Below are positions 44,590 to 53,284 of a stretch of DNA of 64,000 nt, one piece after another (the first letter of the stretch is position 1; each line of letters starts with the position of its first letter). The notes below the pieces were generated by a model. It had not been told where the DNA came from and did no database searches. It saw nothing but the letters and a program-made list of their open reading frames with translations. The position numbers and the translations under genes are program-made. Source of the stretch: Granulosicoccus sp. (GTDB lineage: Bacteria; Pseudomonadota; Gammaproteobacteria; Granulosicoccales; Granulosicoccaceae); the NCBI GenBank assembly GCA_023301795.1, contig JALZVU010000020.1, forward strand, positions 1 through 64,000. The letters are read 5' to 3'.

Positions 44590-45416
44590 GAAGCTTTTAT
44601 AAGACCCAGCACTTTGCGGGTAGCCGCAACCAACGGCTCATGAGTATCTTTCAGGATAGATACTCTGTCAAAACGCTCTGGGTCATCGTTAACAGCGCTT
44701 CGCAATGCTGTACCAAATGCCATCCGCAACTCGGTGCCAATGTTGTACTTACAGATGGCAGAATGCCTGGCTAGTGATTGACGCTGCGCAGGTTCAACGC
44801 CTGAGCCCCCGTGGATAACCAGAGGTACGTCGCATACGCTTTGGATAGCACGGATTTTTTCTTCATCAAGCAGCGACTGGCTGTCTTGTTGCAGGTGCAC
44901 GTTACCAACGGACACAGCCATGGCATCAACGTTGGTTTCACTCGCAAAAGTAGCAGCCTCGGCAGGGTCGGTGCCGTTGGACTCTTCGCCAGAAGCGTAC
45001 CCGACAAAGCCGATTTCGCCTTCACAAGAGACACCGGCAGCGTGCGCAACTGCTGCTATAGCGGCGGTTTCGTCGATGTTCTGGTTCAGCGGTTTACGCG
45101 AGCCGTCGTACATGACAGAACTAAATCCACAGTCGATAGCTTGCTTACATTCGTCAAAGGAATAGCCGTGATCAAGATGAGCCACAACGGGTACGCTGGC
45201 GTTTTCTGCCAGATATCGGAACATGGCAGCTAGTACAGGCAATGGCGTATGTTCGCGACAACCAGGGCCTGCCTGGAGAATAACGGGGCAGTTTTCAGCT
45301 TCGGCTGCTGCCACATAGGCTCGCATGTCTTCCCAACCCAAGGTGACCAAGCCTGCAACTGCATAACCACGTGCAAGCGCAGGCTGCAAAACATCTGAGA
45401 GTGTTACCAATGGCAT
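44586..45416 (-). CDS. Class II aldolase, probable 2-deoxy-5-keto-gluconate 6-phosphate aldolase (IolJ-type)
   Basis: The 276-residue zinc-dependent class II aldolase has the metal-site motif HLDHG (His80, His83), SVMYDGS, CEGEIGFVG, the VIHGGSG strand and the KYNIGTE phosphate loop. It lies downstream of iolB, iolC and iolD on the same strand. In inositol catabolism the last specific step splits 2-deoxy-5-keto-gluconate 6-phosphate into dihydroxyacetone phosphate and malonate semialdehyde. The IolC here lacks the C-terminal aldolase-like DUF2090 domain found in many proteobacteria, so this enzyme is the likely aldolase. A fructose- or tagatose-bisphosphate aldolase remains possible. Its stop codon lies inside the inverted-repeat element. 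Confidence 0.87.
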   Translation of the reverse strand: MPLVTLSDVLQPALARGYAVAGLVTLGWEDMRAYVAAAEAENCPVILQAGPGCREHTPLPVLAAMFRYLAENASVPVVAHLDHGYSFDECKQAIDCGFSSVMYDGSRKPLNQNIDETAAIAAVAHAAGVSCEGEIGFVGYASGEESNGTDPAEAATFASETNVDAMAVSVGNVHLQQDSQSLLDEEKIRAIQSVCDVPLVIHGGSGVEPAQRQSLARHSAICKYNIGTELRMAFGTALRSAVNDDPERFDRVSILKDTHEPLVAATRKVLGLIKAS

Positions 45417-45516
45417 AGTCTTGAGAATCTCAGCAGGTCAATTGGGTTAAGAAACAAGTAGCAGAACAGACTCATATTCGCGAGCCCGCTGAGCAATGGT
45501 GTAACAACGAACGCAA

Positions 45517-46359
45517 TTACTTGAACTTGGCAATCATGTCCTTGATACCAGGAATAGTCTCAATCTGATGTGCGTGCGTAGGCTGAAAGTACTGCACCAG
45601 TGAACGCTGGCTTAAACCTGCCAGGATAGTGAAGTAGTACATTTGATATCCGGGCAATACGGCACACGGGTGGTAGCCATTGTCCAGACAGATAGTTGAG
45701 CCATCAACAATATGATAAGCATCACCTGATTCGTTATCAACGCGTTGCAGCATTTGCACCCCAGAACCATGCTTGGGCTTGAACCGGAAGTTATAGGTTT
45801 CATCATGACGTGTCTCATCAGGAAGCCTGTCGGTATCATGCTTGTGTGATGGGAACCCAGACCAACCGCCCTCACCTACGGTAAATAGTTCACTGACCAG
45901 CAAGCGGCCAACTTTGTCGTGATATTTGGTGCCGAGAATATGCTTGATTTTACGATGGGTTTTAGTATCGTCAGAACCGTACTGAACAAGATCCAGATCC
46001 GCTTCGCGCACGTCAAAAGGTTCCAGCACCTTGTCGTATCTGGCGCCTGCAATAAAGACTTCAGCATCATCCGAGATACACGAAAACGTAGCTTTCGCCC
46101 CTACCGGCACATAGACACCTTCAGGCTCACCGCCCCAGACATCCTCAGAGCGGTTACCAAGGGCGCTGTAAGAGACACCTTCAATATCAACATCAACGCT
46201 GCCAGTTGCGGGAACGATGCACGTCTCGTAACCAGGCACCTGATATTCAAAGGCCTGGCCTTTGGTTAACTTTACGATGTTGAAGTAGTTAAGCGGTACT
46301 GTTGAATCCTCGATATCAACAATGGGCTTATTCTGGTTGTCATAAGGTGCGATATGCAT
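45517..46359 (-). CDS. iolB: 5-deoxy-glucuronate isomerase
   Basis: The 280-residue enzyme of the bicupin IolB family converts 5-deoxy-D-glucuronate to 2-deoxy-5-keto-D-gluconate in myo-inositol breakdown. Family signatures include VGEGGWSGFPSHKHD with metal-ligand His residues, the following Glu in ETYNFRF, and DGYHPC-like DNGYHPCAVLPGYQMYYF near the C-terminus. The length is normal for IolB. It lies between iolC (18 bases upstream) and the aldolase gene (100 bases downstream). Confidence 0.96.
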   Translation of the reverse strand: MHIAPYDNQNKPIVDIEDSTVPLNYFNIVKLTKGQAFEYQVPGYETCIVPATGSVDVDIEGVSYSALGNRSEDVWGGEPEGVYVPVGAKATFSCISDDAEVFIAGARYDKVLEPFDVREADLDLVQYGSDDTKTHRKIKHILGTKYHDKVGRLLVSELFTVGEGGWSGFPSHKHDTDRLPDETRHDETYNFRFKPKHGSGVQMLQRVDNESGDAYHIVDGSTICLDNGYHPCAVLPGYQMYYFTILAGLSQRSLVQYFQPTHAHQIETIPGIKDMIAKFK

Positions 46360-46377
46360 GGTTTGAGTGTCCTTGTC

Positions 46378-47352
46378 CTAAGTGGGTGTTTGTTCTTTTA
46401 AAAAAGAATCTAGTTCAGCAGGTGTTGGCATGGCCGGGGCACAGCCTACGCGAGTCACGACAATGGCTGCGCAAGCAGACCCGCGCATTACAGCATCTTT
46501 AAGTGAATAACCGTTGGCTAGGCTTGCGATAAAGCCGCCCATGAAGCTGTCGCCAGCGCCAACTGGTTTAAGCGCAGAAACCGGAAATACCGGTGTCTTG
46601 AATTCTTCATCGGGCGTGATGGTAATGGAGCCGAGTTCACCCATTTTGTAGATGACAATACTGGCGCCGCTGCTCGCTAGTGCACGGGCTTTTTCCAGAC
46701 CCTTGTTATAGTCGCCCGCCATAAAACCAAATTCGGTGTCATTGCCAATGATGATGTCGCACAGCTGCGCGGCATGGGAATAGACCTCTGATGCCTCGGC
46801 GGCTGATGCCCAGCTATACGGGCGGTAATCCACGTCAAAAATTAGCGGGACAGCAGCACTACGGGCCAGCGTAAAAGCATGAAGAGCTGCAGCGCGTGAG
46901 GGTTCGGCGGCCAGCACGGTGCCAGTGGTAACCAGCGCTGAATAGCGAGCATAATCAATACCCGTGACATCGTCCATGGACATTTGAAAATCAGCCGCAC
47001 CATTGCGATAGATAACAGTTTGATGCTCTTCTACACGGGATTCCGAGAGTGCCAGGGAATTACGATATTCACCAGCCACCGAACGCACGTATTGACTGTT
47101 TACGCCATAGTGTTTGAGTTGCTTCAGGCAAAAGCGGCCAACAGCATCATCTGACACGCACGTAACCAGCGAGGCGCTACCGCCTTGTTTTGTCAGTGCA
47201 ACACAGATGTTTGCAGATGAGCCGCCAAGCGCTGAGCGAAACGATGTGGCATCTTCGGTTTTACAACCCGCAGGTTCTGGATACATATCCATTCCCGCAC
47301 GACCGATAACCAGAAAGTCGTTACCCGCCAAGGCGTCAGCACGCATGGCCAT
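46378..47352 (-). CDS. iolC: 5-dehydro-2-deoxygluconokinase
   Basis: The 324-residue PfkB-family sugar kinase phosphorylates 2-deoxy-5-keto-D-gluconate. The N-terminal PfkB motif is seen as ALGGSSANICVALTKQG and the C-terminal motif as PVGAGDSFMGGFIASL, whose Asp is the catalytic base. The protein ends soon after the kinase domain. It lacks the C-terminal DUF2090 aldolase-like extension seen in the roughly 640-residue IolC of many proteobacteria. It starts 5 bases after the iolD stop, with GGAG 10 bases before ATG. Confidence 0.95.
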   Translation of the reverse strand: MAMRADALAGNDFLVIGRAGMDMYPEPAGCKTEDATSFRSALGGSSANICVALTKQGGSASLVTCVSDDAVGRFCLKQLKHYGVNSQYVRSVAGEYRNSLALSESRVEEHQTVIYRNGAADFQMSMDDVTGIDYARYSALVTTGTVLAAEPSRAAALHAFTLARSAAVPLIFDVDYRPYSWASAAEASEVYSHAAQLCDIIIGNDTEFGFMAGDYNKGLEKARALASSGASIVIYKMGELGSITITPDEEFKTPVFPVSALKPVGAGDSFMGGFIASLANGYSLKDAVMRGSACAAIVVTRVGCAPAMPTPAELDSFLKEQTPT

Positions 47353-47357
47353 TCCAA

Positions 47358-49223
47358 TCAGACTCCCTTTCGTTGTTTAGGGCGACTGGATTCCCAGTCT
47401 GCGTGAGCATCGCGAATCTTTTGGCTCTCACTCACTGATGGCGTACCGCACTCCCACCAGGTATGGCCTTCAGTGGTCCAGCCCTCATAAGGATCTACCT
47501 TCATGACAATGACGCAGGTGTTGTCTGACGCTTTGGCGCGCTTGAAGGCATCAACAAGCTCTGCCGCATTGGCCACTGTTTCGGCAGTGGCCCCTAAGGA
47601 TCTGGCGTGTGCTTCAAAATCCACGCCCACCAGGTTTTTGACGGTGGGCGAGTCTTTAATCAGGTTGTTAAAGCTTTCGTTGCCAGTGTTGTTCTGGAGT
47701 TTGTTGATAACAGCGAAACCGCCGTTGTCCAGTACCAATACGATGAGCTTTTTTCGTGTTAATACCGATGAATACAGATCACTGTTGAGCATCAGGTACG
47801 AGCCATCTCCAGTAAAGACAATGGTGTCTTGCTCAGGTTGCGTCTCGCTTTGAGCGATGCGCGCTCCCCAGCCGCCAGCTATCTCATACCCCATGCAGGA
47901 AAAGCCGAATTCCACATCCACCGTGCCTTGTTTCAACGTCCGCCAGTTCGCGGTAACTTCAGCTGGTAGACCGCCCGCGGCCGCAACCACACGATCACCC
48001 GGATCACAGTGTGCGTTGACCACGCCAATGGCTTGAGCGTAGGAATTAGGACGATTGCCGTAGGAGACATTGACCGCCACATAGCTGTTCCATTTTTTAC
48101 GCTCATCTTTGGCGAATGATGTCCATGACGCAGGCGTTTGATAGTCAGTCATACCATTAGCCAGCAACGTTAATGCAAGCTTGGCATCACCGACCACAGG
48201 TAGAGATCGGTGTTTACCGGCATCATGGCGAGCCGCATTAACAGATATGAATTTTGCATGGTGTGAGAAAGCCGTCCAAGAGCCTGTTGTGAAGTCTTGC
48301 AGGCGTGTGCCAACGGCAACAATCACATCCGCTTGTTCGGCGATGGCATTGGCAGAGTCAGAACCTGTGACGCCAATGGGGCCGATATTGAGCGGGTGCG
48401 TGTCTTCCAGATTGGCGCGGCCAGCGATGGTTTCGACAACCGGAATCTGGTGGGCTTGTGCAAAGCTGATGAGCTCTTGTGTGGCGCGTGAATATTGCAC
48501 ACCACCACCGGCGATGATCATAGGGCGAACCGCTGTGCGCAATAGCGCTACTGCATCAGCAATTTCGGCTTCGTCGGGCGTGATGCGCCGGATTCGGTGA
48601 ACGCGTTTCTCAAAAAACACAGCCGGATAATCGTAGCTCCAGCCCTGAACGTCTTGTGGTAGACCGATGAAGGCAGGGCCACAATCCGCCGGATCGATTA
48701 ACGTGGCAATGGCAGCTGGCAGGCTTTGGAGAATCTGCGCCGGATGGGTAATTCTGTCCCAATAGCGGGTGACCGCTTTGAACGCATCATTGACACCTAA
48801 GGTGGGGTCATTGAAGTGCTCCATCTGCTGCAAGACAGGATCAGGCAGTCGAGTAACATACGCATCGCCGCATAACATCAGCATGGGAAGTCGGTTGGCG
48901 TGCGCCAGAGCCGATGACGTCAGCAAGTTCGATGTACCAGGACCCGCTGAAGCTGTGCAAAACATCATGCGTTGGCGCAGATGATATTTGGCATAGGCTG
49001 CGGCCGCAAACCCCATGCTTTGCTCATTCTGCCCCCGGTACAGAGGTAGCTGGTCGAAGGCGTTGTAGAGCGCTTCACCCAGGCATGGAACATTACCGTG
49101 ACCAAAGATGCCAAAGCCGCCGCCGAACAAGCGCTGCTCTTGCCCATCAATGACGATGTACTGCTGTGACAGCCAGCGGACTATGGCCTGAGCCGTAGTG
49201 AGATTGAGTGTATCGTCAGTCAT
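47358..49223 (-). CDS. iolD: 3D-(3,5/4)-trihydroxycyclohexane-1,2-dione hydrolase
   Basis: The 621-residue thiamine-diphosphate enzyme opens the cyclohexane ring of the inositol pathway intermediate. The N-terminal ThDP pyrimidine domain has an FGIFGHGNVPCLGEAL segment and YRGQNEQSMGFAAAAYAK, with the catalytic Glu. A middle domain follows, and the C-terminal domain has the GDGSYLMLNSDLYS and LVLDNGGFAV ThDP-Mg motif. I chose ATG 49223 (MTDDTLNLTTAQ). The open frame extends upstream to 49292 but crosses the iolD/iolE promoter and operator, so that extension is unlikely. It is the first gene of the minus-strand iolD-iolC-iolB-aldolase set. Confidence 0.95.
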   Translation of the reverse strand: MTDDTLNLTTAQAIVRWLSQQYIVIDGQEQRLFGGGFGIFGHGNVPCLGEALYNAFDQLPLYRGQNEQSMGFAAAAYAKYHLRQRMMFCTASAGPGTSNLLTSSALAHANRLPMLMLCGDAYVTRLPDPVLQQMEHFNDPTLGVNDAFKAVTRYWDRITHPAQILQSLPAAIATLIDPADCGPAFIGLPQDVQGWSYDYPAVFFEKRVHRIRRITPDEAEIADAVALLRTAVRPMIIAGGGVQYSRATQELISFAQAHQIPVVETIAGRANLEDTHPLNIGPIGVTGSDSANAIAEQADVIVAVGTRLQDFTTGSWTAFSHHAKFISVNAARHDAGKHRSLPVVGDAKLALTLLANGMTDYQTPASWTSFAKDERKKWNSYVAVNVSYGNRPNSYAQAIGVVNAHCDPGDRVVAAAGGLPAEVTANWRTLKQGTVDVEFGFSCMGYEIAGGWGARIAQSETQPEQDTIVFTGDGSYLMLNSDLYSSVLTRKKLIVLVLDNGGFAVINKLQNNTGNESFNNLIKDSPTVKNLVGVDFEAHARSLGATAETVANAAELVDAFKRAKASDNTCVIVMKVDPYEGWTTEGHTWWECGTPSVSESQKIRDAHADWESSRPKQRKGV

Positions 49224-49236
49224 TTTGCAACACCAG

Positions 49237-49266
49237 TTGACGTTTTGGAGCGTCACAGAATACAAT
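49237..49266 (+). promoter_or_regulatory. Putative sigma-70 promoter of iolE
   Basis: TTGACG (49237-49242) and TACAAT (49261-49266) are separated by 18 bases. The expected transcript start falls inside the palindromic operator at 49270-49283, so repressor binding would block it. Only sequence similarity supports this. Confidence 0.6.
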
Positions 49267-49284
49267 AAATGCAACCGGTTGCAA
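49257..49284 (-). promoter_or_regulatory. Putative sigma-70 promoter of iolD
   Basis: On the minus strand, TTGCAA (49284-49279) and TATTCT (49262-49257) are 16 bases apart, upstream of ATG 49223. The -35 box is part of the operator palindrome, so one bound repressor could silence both divergent promoters. Confidence 0.45.
49270..49283. promoter_or_regulatory. LacI-type operator between iolD and iolE
   Basis: TGCAACCGGTTGCA is a perfect 14-bp palindrome with the central CG typical of LacI-family operators. An identical copy lies at 55531-55544, upstream of the ABC binding-protein gene. The LacI-type gene at 51466-52467 is the obvious candidate regulator. Confidence 0.75.
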
Positions 49285-49320
49285 ACAACCAACTTCTCTC
49301 CGTTTCAGGCAAAGACAGTC

Positions 49321-50211
49321 ATGAGCATCAAAATTGGTAACGCCCCCTGCTCGTGGGGCGTAGAGTTTGCGCAAGATGAGCGCAATCCTACTTGGCAAAA
49401 CGTGCTCGCAGAGTGCAGTCGTGCAGGTTATTCAGGTATTGAATTGGGCCCTGTTGGCTTTATGCCAGAGGATCCCGCAGAACTGGGTGATGCATTGGCG
49501 CAGCATTCACTAGAGCTGATTGGTGGCGTGGTTTTTCGTCCATTTCATGATAAGGCACAGTGGGATGATGTGATGGATGGGGCTGTACGAACCTGCAAGG
49601 CCTTGCAGGCGCATGGGGCCAAACACTTTGTACTCATTGATTCCATCGCTCCAGCAAGGGCACCCACTGCCGGTCGTGCTGCAGAAGCTGTGCAGATGGA
49701 TGCAGCACAGTGGAAAGCTTATGTAGAACGTATAACGACGGTCGCCAAGCTTGGGCTTGACTACGGGTTGATCCCTGAAATCCATCCGCACGCAGGTGGG
49801 TTCATGGACTTTGAGCCTGAAGTGGAGCGATTGCTGGAAGAGGTAGATTCTGAGCTCCTGAAGATCTGTATTGATACCGGGCATTGCACCTACGCGGGGT
49901 TTGATCCGGTGGCTTTTATGAAGCGACATATGGATCGCATTACGTATGTGCATTTTAAAAATACAGATGCGAATGTAAAAGCGGCTGCCATTACCAATCG
50001 CACCGGGTTTTATGAAGCGTGTGGGCAAGGTATTTTTTGCCACCTCGATAAGGGTGAGGTCGATTTTCCTGCGGTTAAAACACTGCTGAGTGACGCTAAC
50101 TACGAAGGCTGGTGCACCATCGAGCAAGACTGTGATCCATTACTGGATCCTGACCCCGAAGGAGATGCGCGGATTAATCGTGAGTATTTGCAATCAATAG
50201 GGTTCGCATGA
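49321..50211 (+). CDS. iolE: Myo-inosose-2 dehydratase
   Basis: The 296-residue TIM-barrel enzyme of the sugar phosphate isomerase/epimerase family dehydrates 2-keto-myo-inositol to the trione. It begins MSIKIGNAPCSWGVEF, the IolE hallmark, and continues with GYSGIELGPVGFMPEDP, the metal-site LIPEIHPHAGGFMD, CIDTGHCTYAG and VHFKNTD, and GWCTIEQDCDP near the end. I chose ATG 49321 because the conserved N-terminus starts there; the upstream frame from 49198 covers the promoter and operator. It is the first gene of the plus-strand arm of the inositol regulon. Confidence 0.96.
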   Translation: MSIKIGNAPCSWGVEFAQDERNPTWQNVLAECSRAGYSGIELGPVGFMPEDPAELGDALAQHSLELIGGVVFRPFHDKAQWDDVMDGAVRTCKALQAHGAKHFVLIDSIAPARAPTAGRAAEAVQMDAAQWKAYVERITTVAKLGLDYGLIPEIHPHAGGFMDFEPEVERLLEEVDSELLKICIDTGHCTYAGFDPVAFMKRHMDRITYVHFKNTDANVKAAAITNRTGFYEACGQGIFCHLDKGEVDFPAVKTLLSDANYEGWCTIEQDCDPLLDPDPEGDARINREYLQSIGFA

Positions 50212-51365
50212 TGAAACTAAAATGGGGCATGGTCGGCGGCGGTGAAGGCAGCCAGATAGGGCCTGCACATCGTTTGGGTGCGGGGCTTGACGGCTTGTTT
50301 GAATTTAGCGCTGGTGCGCTTGATCATCGTGCGGCTGAAGGGCGTGATTATGGGCAGCGACTGGGGCTGGATGCTGATCGAGCTTACGGTAGCTGGCAAG
50401 AGATGCTGGAGGGTGAAAAAGGCCGGGATGATCGTGTTGATCTTGTGACAGTGGCGACCCCTAACTCTACGCACTTCGAAATTACTAAAGCCTTTCTGGC
50501 AAACGGCTTTCATGTGCTGTGTGAAAAACCGATGACCATGACGGTTGCTGAGGGTGAAGAGATTGTCCGCCTAAGTGAATCCACAGGGCGTATTTGCGCA
50601 GTAAATTATGGGTACACCGGTTATTCACTGGTAAGGCACATGCGCGCAATGGTAGCGCGCGGAGACCTTGGTGCCATTCGCCTGGTGAAAGCAGAATTTT
50701 CGCATGGGCATCATGCTGATGCAGCGGATGCTGATAACCCACGCGTGCGCTGGCGTTATGATCCTGCCCAGGCAGGGGTGTCTGCGCAATTTGCTGATTG
50801 TGGGATTCACGCCATGCACATGGCAAGTTTTGTTACGGGACAGGAAGTTACCAAACTGAGTTCGGATAATGTGTCTTGTATTTCTTCCCGAGTCTTGGAA
50901 GATGATGCCATGGTCAACTTTCGCATGACAGGTGGCATCGTCGGTCGCTTGTGGACATCCTCCATTGCTATCGGCAGGCAGCACGGCCTTGGAATACAGG
51001 TGTTTGGTGAAAAAGGTGGATTGCGTTGGTCGCAAGAGCAGCCAAACCAGTTGTTTTATATGCCGTTGAATGGACGCCTTCAAACCATAGAGCGTGGTGA
51101 AGGTAATTTATCACCGGAAGCCGATAGGAGCTCTCGCGTGACTGTGGGGCATGCTGAAGGTATGCCACTGGCATTCGCTAACATCTACACAGATCTGTCT
51201 GAGGCAATTGCGGCTTACAAAGCATCGCGTGCCATTGACTCTGCAGCTGACCTGTATCCGCGTGCGTCGGATGGACTACGTTCAATGGCCGCTGTAGCCG
51301 CTGTGGCAGAATCGGGTAAAAATGATGCCGCGTGGGTGGATGCTCGGCCACCTATGTATCGCTAA
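50208..51365 (+). CDS. Gfo/Idh/MocA-family dehydrogenase, probable inositol dehydrogenase
   Basis: The 385-residue NAD(P)-dependent dehydrogenase has a Rossmann motif near the N-terminus (GMVGGGEGSQIG), HVLCEKPMTM with the catalytic-site Lys of the EKP motif, a catalytic His region FADCGIHAMHM, and a C-terminal beta-sheet domain. It overlaps iolE by 4 bases (ATGA), so the two are co-translated. The first step of the pathway, oxidation of myo- or scyllo-inositol to an inosose, needs such an enzyme and no other candidate lies in the iol set. The exact inositol isomer cannot be told from the sequence. Confidence 0.88.
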   Translation: MMKLKWGMVGGGEGSQIGPAHRLGAGLDGLFEFSAGALDHRAAEGRDYGQRLGLDADRAYGSWQEMLEGEKGRDDRVDLVTVATPNSTHFEITKAFLANGFHVLCEKPMTMTVAEGEEIVRLSESTGRICAVNYGYTGYSLVRHMRAMVARGDLGAIRLVKAEFSHGHHADAADADNPRVRWRYDPAQAGVSAQFADCGIHAMHMASFVTGQEVTKLSSDNVSCISSRVLEDDAMVNFRMTGGIVGRLWTSSIAIGRQHGLGIQVFGEKGGLRWSQEQPNQLFYMPLNGRLQTIERGEGNLSPEADRSSRVTVGHAEGMPLAFANIYTDLSEAIAAYKASRAIDSAADLYPRASDGLRSMAAVAAVAESGKNDAAWVDARPPMYR

Positions 51366-51465
51366 GCCGCTATCGTCTTGTGATGCTGGTGGCGATTGCG
51401 CTGCCAGCATCTACATGCAACCACTACCAAGCTTCGTCGCCTCACCTGCTCCAGCGGCAACAAAA

Positions 51466-52467
51466 CTAATCGGGCAATGGCTTTAAGGTGCCCCGCTCCA
51501 CCAGTTGGCTGGGAAACAGCCGAGCTTCGGGGTAGCGCTCTGGATCGTCAAGCATGGCAACGATAAGCTCTATGGATGAGCTTATAATCTGGCGAATAGG
51601 CTGCGCGATTGTTGTGAGACCGATGTTCTCCCAACCGGCGATTTCCATGTTATTCAAACCGATAATGCCAACATCATCAGGTACGTTCAGACTAGCCTCT
51701 GAGAGTGCGCTTAAGGCTCCGATTGAAAGTACATCATCGCCACAAAAATACGCTTCGGCCTGCGAGCCTTTTAGTAATCGCAACATCTCAATGCGTCCAG
51801 CATTAAACGAATAGGCCTGAGCAAACGAACAGGTGAGTTGTACGCTAGTGTGCTGTGCGATTTCTGATTTAAAACCTGCCCATCGATCTTGCGTGGATGT
51901 AGCGTTTTCAGGACCGCCCATAAAAGCCAGCTTGCGGTATCCACGCTGGATAAGGGTTCGTGCCGCTATGCGTCCGCACTCAACGTTATCTATACCAACA
52001 ACGTGAACACTCGGGCTGCTGGTATGGCGCCCAAAAGAATGAACGATGGGCATGGATGCGTGACGAAATGCTTCGGAAAATGCGGGTGGCAATGTTGACG
52101 AAGCAACCACTACCCCGTCAACTGAGTACTGACGCAGCATCTTTACCGTGTTGGCGGGATCAGTCTCATCAGTTAGATTGACCAACAAAGGTCGAAGTCC
52201 GCGCTCTTGAAGTCCGCGGGTAAACAGATCAAAAACTTCTAGAAAAATAGGATTGTGAAAGTTGTTGGAAACCAGGCCAATGAGACGAGTACGACCCGTC
52301 GTCAAGCTCGAAGCCAGAGCATTTGGGGTATAGCCAAGCGCCACTGCAGCCTTCTCAACCTTTCGACGCATGGTAGTCGACACTGACGCGCCATCAGTGA
52401 AGGTACGCGACACTGCAGAGCGTGAGACTCCAGCAGCATCGGCCACATCTTTAAGTGTAACGCTCAT
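51466..52467 (-). CDS. LacI-family transcriptional regulator, probable repressor of inositol genes
   Basis: The 333-residue regulator has an N-terminal helix-turn-helix and hinge (VTLKDVADAAGVSRSAVSRTF, then YTPNALASSLTTGRT). The periplasmic-binding-like effector domain includes IGLVSNNFHNPIF, VDGVVVASS and GIIGLNNMEIAGW. It sits between the dehydrogenase gene and the ABC transporter gene set. Palindromes TGCAACCGGTTGCA lie before both iol arms and before the ABC binding-protein gene, as expected for a LacI regulator of uptake and catabolism. The effector is probably an inositol pathway intermediate, but that is inference. Confidence 0.9.
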   Translation of the reverse strand: MSVTLKDVADAAGVSRSAVSRTFTDGASVSTTMRRKVEKAAVALGYTPNALASSLTTGRTRLIGLVSNNFHNPIFLEVFDLFTRGLQERGLRPLLVNLTDETDPANTVKMLRQYSVDGVVVASSTLPPAFSEAFRHASMPIVHSFGRHTSSPSVHVVGIDNVECGRIAARTLIQRGYRKLAFMGGPENATSTQDRWAGFKSEIAQHTSVQLTCSFAQAYSFNAGRIEMLRLLKGSQAEAYFCGDDVLSIGALSALSEASLNVPDDVGIIGLNNMEIAGWENIGLTTIAQPIRQIISSSIELIVAMLDDPERYPEARLFPSQLVERGTLKPLPD

Positions 52468-52502
52468 CGAATACCGTTAGACGTTTAATCAAGAACTTAT
52501 CG

Positions 52503-53282
52503 TTACACGGTTCCACCCAATGATTGTTCAAGCTGGACCATCTCTTTTCCCCCTGCCATGAGATCCTGCAGCTCTTCAACACCTACTTCTCCACGCGCCG
52601 CTGTACCGAGTGTCTTACCGCGATTTAGTACGGTAAACCGATCGCCTACAGCCATGGCGTGACGGACGTTGTGCGTTATGAACACAACCCCGATACCTTT
52701 CTTGCGTACACGATCTATGGTGGATAATACGTTGGCCGTTTGGCGAACACCCAATGCCGATGTGGGCTCGTCAAGGATGAGCACGCGGGCACCAAAATAC
52801 ACAGCGCGAGCAATGGCGACTGTCTGCCGCTCTCCCCCCGAAAGCGTGCCCACAGCCTGATCAGCTTCTCGAAGGTTGATACCCATGCGGGCCATCTCTT
52901 CCATCGTAATGGCATTGGCCTTATCCGCATCCCAGATTTTGAAAGGACCAACACTTTTTTGTGGTTCGCGCCCCATCCAGAAGTTACGTGCCACAGACAT
53001 GAGGGGGATCATGGCTAGATCCTGATAGACCGTGGCAATACCTGCATCGATAGCGGCGCGTGCGTTGGGGAAGTGGACTGTCTTGCCATCAATTCGCATC
53101 TCACCCTTGGTGGGCTGATGAACGCCAGCCAGCGTCTTGATAAACGTGGACTTCCCCGCACCATTATCACCGAGCAGACAATGACACTCGCCTTCCTGTA
53201 CCGATAACGAAACACCCGCAAGCGCGATAACAGAACCAAAGTGCTTTTCTATGTCGATCATTTCAATCAGTGGTGCGCTCAT
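52503..53282 (-). CDS. Sugar ABC transporter ATP-binding protein
   Basis: The 259-residue single-domain ATPase has Walker A GDNGAGKST, signature LSGGE, Walker B VLILDEPTSAL and the FITHNVRHA switch region. It is of the FrcA/IatA kind, a single nucleotide-binding domain, not the double-domain MglA/RbsA type. It would energise uptake by the permease and binding protein encoded just upstream. It starts 2 bases after the permease stop. The substrate is probably myo-inositol or a related polyol, from context. Confidence 0.92.
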   Translation of the reverse strand: MSAPLIEMIDIEKHFGSVIALAGVSLSVQEGECHCLLGDNGAGKSTFIKTLAGVHQPTKGEMRIDGKTVHFPNARAAIDAGIATVYQDLAMIPLMSVARNFWMGREPQKSVGPFKIWDADKANAITMEEMARMGINLREADQAVGTLSGGERQTVAIARAVYFGARVLILDEPTSALGVRQTANVLSTIDRVRKKGIGVVFITHNVRHAMAVGDRFTVLNRGKTLGTAARGEVGVEELQDLMAGGKEMVQLEQSLGGTV

Positions 53283-53284
53283 AT

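Noticed and set aside
48181..48600. 139-codon plus-strand frame inside iolD.
   Set aside because: It is antisense to well-conserved ThDP-enzyme sequence and has no supporting features.
49198..49320. Upstream extension of iolE and of iolD (towards 49292).
   Set aside because: Both would translate the promoter and operator. The conserved N-terminus of IolE starts at 49321 and that of IolD at 49223.
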